Positions 14,065 to 16,810 of a stretch of 16,810 bases of DNA are shown piece after piece. How positions within the stretch are numbered: the stretch's first letter is position 1; the number at the start of each line of letters is the position of its first letter. Source of the DNA: CALSPH01 sp041690035 (lineage in GTDB: Bacteria; Bacteroidota; Bacteroidia; NS11-12g; UBA955); NCBI GenBank assembly GCA_041690035.1, contig JBDNFC010000117.1, forward strand, positions 1 to 16,810, written 5' to 3'. A model generated the notes under the pieces. That model was not told where the DNA came from and did not search any database. It saw only the letters and a list, made by a program, of their open reading frames with translations. The position numbers and the translations under genes were made by a program.

Positions 14065-15603
14065 TTAAAAAAGTCTTATGTTTCTTCTTGCAGTTCCACC
14101 TAAGCCCAAAACACCTAGTAATCCGCGTGTAAGCTCTCTCACAATAGTGCGGGCAACAGAACTTTTTGCCATTTTTTCTATAATGGAAGGCTCCTCTCTT
14201 TTGCGCTGCGTGGTGCGCTGTTCTATTTCTTCTTCTATCACATTTTTATGTTGAGCTAGCTTTTTAATTAATATTTCATAGGCACTTTCACTATCAATTA
14301 ATTGATTATATTTAATTACCAAAGCAGATTTTTGTGCAGCTGAATCCAATTCTGAAGTTGTTAAAATATCCATGCGTGATTGGGGTGCACAAAGCATGGT
14401 ATGGGCAAGTGGTGTTGGTATACCTTTTTCATTTAAAACTGTTACCAAGGCCTCTCCTATTCCCATTTTTGTTATTATTTCATCTGTTTTATAAAAATCA
14501 GAAATGGGATAATTTTCTGCTGTAGACTTTATCGCTTTTCTATCTTTTTCAGTAAATGCACGCAAGGCATGTTGTATTTTTAAACCCAGCTGACCCAAAA
14601 TATTTTCAGGCAAATCTGTGGGATCTTGGGTTACAAATACCAATCCAACCCCCTTAGATCTAATTAGTTTTACTATGGTATCTAATTGGTCTAGCAAAGC
14701 TTTGCTGGCTTCTTTAAAAATTAAATGCGCTTCATCAATAAAAATAATAAGTTCAGGCTTTTCGGCATCCCCTTTTTCTGGCAATGTAGCATACACTTCT
14801 GCCAATAAGCAAAGCATAAAAGTAGAAAATAGTTTTGGCTTTGCTTGCATATCTGTTAATCGGAGAATATTTATGAATCCATAATTATTAGCGTCTTTGC
14901 GCATTAAATCTTCTACTTCAAAAGAGCGTTCACCAAAAAACAAGTCCGCCCCTTGCTGCTCAATTTCTAGCAAACTGCGCATAATTGCTCCTACAGATGA
15001 GCTGCTAACCAAACCATATTCTCGCTCTATCTCTTCCTTGCCTTCGTTACTTATAAACTGTAGCACTTTTCTAAAATCTTTTACATCAAGCAATGGCATA
15101 TTATTGTCATCGCAATATTTAAAAATTATACTTACAACGCCACTTTGCACATCATTGAGCCCGAAAATTTTGGATAGTAAAACTGGTCCAAATTCTGAAA
15201 TAGTAGCTCGCATCTTAGCTCCTGGCTCGCTAGAGATACTTAAAAATTCGCATGGAAAAGCCGTTGGTTTCCATTCAATATTTAGCAATGCTGCACGTTC
15301 ATCAATTTTTGGATGCGGATTTCCGGGCTGCGCCAATCCGCTTAAATCACCTTTTATATCCATTACTAAAGATGGCACACCTGCTAAAGATAATGCTTCT
15401 ACAAAGCCTTGTAAAGTTTTTGTTTTTCCAGTTCCTGTTGCACCTGCAATAAGCCCATGCCTATTTAGTGTTTTTAGTGCAGCATATATGTTTGCCCCAT
15501 TTACCACCTTGCCATCTATCATTGCGGTGCCAATTCGCATTGATTCTCCTTTAAATTGATAGCCTTCGTTAATGTGATTTAAAAATTGTTCTTGGATTGA
15601 CAT
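14065..15603 (-). CDS. HerA-like ATPase, DUF853 family (YjgR-like)
   Basis: A 512-aa P-loop ATPase matching the E. coli YjgR family in length and layout. Walker A is GATGTGKTKT with K60; Walker B is ELIIFIDEAHLIF with D290 and E291; VFVTQDPTDLP (near 320-330) is a conserved sensor-like segment. A charged helical stretch (near 455-485) and the family's closing SSVARTIVRELTRGLLGVLG follow. The family is related to HerA/FtsK DNA-translocating ATPases, but its own function is unknown; no NurA-like nuclease or defence gene is nearby, so a role in antiphage defence or end resection is not indicated. ATG start; a -7 element lies only 4 nt upstream, suggesting a leaderless transcript. Confidence 0.93.
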   Translation of the reverse strand: MSIQEQFLNHINEGYQFKGESMRIGTAMIDGKVVNGANIYAALKTLNRHGLIAGATGTGKTKTLQGFVEALSLAGVPSLVMDIKGDLSGLAQPGNPHPKIDERAALLNIEWKPTAFPCEFLSISSEPGAKMRATISEFGPVLLSKIFGLNDVQSGVVSIIFKYCDDNNMPLLDVKDFRKVLQFISNEGKEEIEREYGLVSSSSVGAIMRSLLEIEQQGADLFFGERSFEVEDLMRKDANNYGFINILRLTDMQAKPKLFSTFMLCLLAEVYATLPEKGDAEKPELIIFIDEAHLIFKEASKALLDQLDTIVKLIRSKGVGLVFVTQDPTDLPENILGQLGLKIQHALRAFTEKDRKAIKSTAENYPISDFYKTDEIITKMGIGEALVTVLNEKGIPTPLAHTMLCAPQSRMDILTTSELDSAAQKSALVIKYNQLIDSESAYEILIKKLAQHKNVIEEEIEQRTTQRKREEPSIIEKMAKSSVARTIVRELTRGLLGVLGLGGTARRNIRLF

Positions 15604-15607
15604 AGTG

Positions 15608-15615
15608 CAAACTTA
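15608..15615 (-). promoter_or_regulatory. -7 element 4 nt upstream of the HerA-like gene
   Basis: The minus-strand sequence is TAAGTTTG-CACT-ATG. An exact TAnnTTTG match this close to the start codon would place transcription initiation at or next to the A of ATG. No good -33 TTTG is seen at the usual spacing. Confidence 0.45.
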
Positions 15616-15644
15616 CATCAATATTTATAAAAATTTGTGACATG

Positions 15645-16259
15645 CTAATAATTGATTATTTTTTCGAAAAAAGATATTCCCTCTTTCCAAAAGAAAATAA
15701 AAACCACTATAATTCCATAGATAGCGCCAGAAATATGTGCATCGTGCCCAATATTATCTTTGGCGCGCTTAGCCATAACTGTTTCAAAAACAAGGTATAG
15801 AATACCAAAAACTATGGCTGGCATTTTAATAAAATAAATATAAATATTGTGCCATGGGTTTAGAATAATAAAAAAATATAAAATTGCAGAAACAGCACCA
15901 GATGCCCCAAAAGCGCTATACATTTTGTTGTCTTTATTTTTTATGGTTGGATAGATATTAGCAAAAAAAATAGCTGTGATGTAAAATAAAACGAATAAAA
16001 AATTTCCCACAAACAGACCATATTTTATGAGAAATACATTTAAAACCTCATCTCCAAAGAAAAATAAAGCAAGCATATTAAATAAAAGATGCATTGCATC
16101 TGCGTGCAAAAAACCAGATGATATTAAATTAATCCATTCATTATTGCGTATATTTTGGTATGGTTTTAACATAAACCTGCGCAAAAAAACTTGGTTTTGC
16201 CAACCCACATAGGTAATTATACAAGTAACAGCAATAATTGCAATGTTTATGCTTGGCAT
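15645..16259 (-). CDS. Rhomboid family intramembrane serine protease
   Basis: A 204-aa protein with about six hydrophobic helices that cleaves transmembrane substrates. The catalytic apparatus is complete: S120 in GASG, H175 in HDAHISGAIYG, and the oxyanion pair H57 and N61 in HADAMHLLFNM, spaced four apart like H150 and N154 of GlpG. It is a compact form without a cytosolic N-terminal domain. ATG start 9 nt after the RidA gene, so the two are almost certainly co-transcribed, though no functional link between them is known. Natural substrates cannot be inferred. Confidence 0.93.
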   Translation of the reverse strand: MPSINIAIIAVTCIITYVGWQNQVFLRRFMLKPYQNIRNNEWINLISSGFLHADAMHLLFNMLALFFFGDEVLNVFLIKYGLFVGNFLFVLFYITAIFFANIYPTIKNKDNKMYSAFGASGAVSAILYFFIILNPWHNIYIYFIKMPAIVFGILYLVFETVMAKRAKDNIGHDAHISGAIYGIIVVFIFFWKEGISFFEKIINY

Positions 16260-16268
16260 TTGTTATTT

Positions 16269-16676
16269 TTAAATTGTTGCAATTACCTTTAATTCTATTG
16301 CAATGGGAGTGGGCAAACAATTAATTTCGAGCGTTGTCCTACATGGAGGATTTGCGCCAAAATATTCAGCCCACAGTTGATTATAAATGTTAAAATCGTT
16401 TTTCATATTGGTTAAAAAAACAGTAACATCCACTATTTTATCCCAGCTACTGCCTGCATCTTCTAATATATAGCGCACATTTTTAAAAACAGAATGGCAT
16501 TGAGCGGCAATATCATAAGATACAATTTCACCTTTTTCATTAAGCTCTACCCCTGGTATTATTTTTGTGCCTTTTTCTCTTGGACCTACACCACTAAGAA
16601 ACAATAAATCATTAACCCTTTTAGCATGTGGGTAGAGCCCAACTGGCTCTGGTGCTTTATTTGAATGTATTGACAT
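16269..16676 (-). CDS. RidA family deaminase, likely 2-aminomuconate deaminase
   Basis: A 135-aa member of the RidA/YjgF/UK114 family, which hydrolyses enamine/imine intermediates as a cytosolic trimer. The conserved active-site Arg (R113 in NPPCRTTLEI) and a late Glu (E128 in AIELKV) are present. The N-terminal APEPVGLYPHAKRVNDLLFLSGVGPR and the C-terminal LPTPIAIELKVIA resemble the 2-aminomuconate deaminases (AmnD/NbaF type) of the 2-nitrobenzoate and tryptophan-kynurenine pathways more than housekeeping RidA. That substrate is inferred from remembered family similarity; if correct, kynurenine pathway genes may lie past the right edge. ATG start preceded by a very close -7 element; first gene of a pair with the rhomboid protease. 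Confidence 0.88.
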   Translation of the reverse strand: MSIHSNKAPEPVGLYPHAKRVNDLLFLSGVGPREKGTKIIPGVELNEKGEIVSYDIAAQCHSVFKNVRYILEDAGSSWDKIVDVTVFLTNMKNDFNIYNQLWAEYFGANPPCRTTLEINCLPTPIAIELKVIATI

Positions 16677-16680
16677 ATTG

Positions 16681-16688
16681 CAAATTTA
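16681..16688 (-). promoter_or_regulatory. -7 element 4 nt upstream of the RidA gene
   Basis: The minus-strand sequence is TAAATTTG-CAAT-ATG, an exact TAnnTTTG match with the same 4-nt spacing to ATG as at the HerA-like gene. A TTG at 16711-16713 lies 22 nt upstream of the element, close to the expected -33 spacing. It suggests that the RidA-rhomboid mRNA is leaderless or nearly so. Confidence 0.5.
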
Positions 16689-16702
16689 ATACTAATCTGC
16701 GG

Positions 16703-16810
16703 TTAGTTTACAACTTTGTTTGCACAACTGCTGCTTGCAAAAGCATTAGGTTTAGCCTTGAAAATATATCCCATTCCTAAAATATATCCCATTGCTTCTT
16801 TTAAAGCTAC
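16703..16810 (-). CDS. Possible C-terminal fragment of an unidentified gene
   Basis: A frame entering from the right edge runs 35 codons to TAA at 16703-16705, beginning VALKEAMGYILGMGYIFKAK and ending CANKVVN. It is on the same strand as the RidA gene and would end 26 nt before it. Within it ATGGGATATATTTT occurs twice, 18 bp apart, giving the repeated peptide MGYI. I recognise no family from so short a tail, and the frame could be open by chance. Confidence 0.35.
   Translation of the reverse strand, partial: VALKEAMGYILGMGYIFKAKPNAFASSSCANKVVN

Noticed and set aside
14065..15603. HerA-like ATPase as part of an antiphage or DNA-repair system
   Set aside because: It matches the housekeeping DUF853/YjgR family, and no nuclease, SIR2 or other defence partner is adjacent.

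Overview
The window is AT-rich DNA from a member of the Bacteroidota, most likely in or near the Chitinophagaceae/Sphingobacteriia; this placement is inference. It rests on the gene families (a very large Bacteroidota-type alpha-2-macroglobulin, a suf operon led by an Rrf2 regulator, a RidA protein resembling 2-aminomuconate deaminase), on starts without Shine-Dalgarno sites, and on several upstream matches to the Bacteroidota -7 promoter element TAnnTTTG. Almost every gene lies on the minus strand; the one clear exception is a small S4-domain RNA-binding protein. I see no rRNA, tRNA, CRISPR array, insertion sequence or phage gene.

Positions 1-3155 hold the start of an iron-sulfur cluster assembly (suf) operon, read right to left: Rrf2/SufR-like regulator, SufA/IscA-type carrier, 2[4Fe-4S] ferredoxin, SufB; sufC, sufD and sufS probably follow beyond the left edge. 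Upstream of the regulator are a -7 promoter match and an exact tandem pair of 24-bp units, each centred on a TATACYT-AA-AAGTATA palindrome, which is a good candidate autoregulatory operator. The two long spacers inside the operon (carrier/ferredoxin and ferredoxin/sufB), and what can be seen of the one after sufB, contain octamer repeats, GTTGRAAR in mRNA sense. In both complete spacers these are followed by a nearly identical 60-bp block of inverse-sense 16-mers just before the next start codon. This is the most unusual structure in the window.

Positions 3156-3596 hold no convincing gene. From 3597 to 12368 come four minus-strand genes: the 1976-aa alpha-2-macroglobulin-like protein, whose thioester motif appears destroyed; a DMT/EamA transporter; an RDD membrane protein; and an MpaB/Lcp-type (DUF2236) oxygenase whose C-terminus seems frameshifted. 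RDD and EamA are 4 nt apart, and EamA and the macroglobulin 36 nt apart, so these three probably form an operon.

From 12467 to 16810 come the plus-strand S4 protein, then on the minus strand a BaiN/HI0933-family flavoprotein, a HerA-like ATPase of the DUF853/YjgR family, a rhomboid protease with an intact catalytic dyad, a RidA-family deaminase, and an unidentified reading frame that enters from the right edge. Four consecutive minus-strand genes (EamA, RDD, oxygenase, flavoprotein) have TTG-AAA as their only sensible start. The HerA-like and RidA genes have a -7 match only 4 nt before ATG, suggesting leaderless mRNAs.
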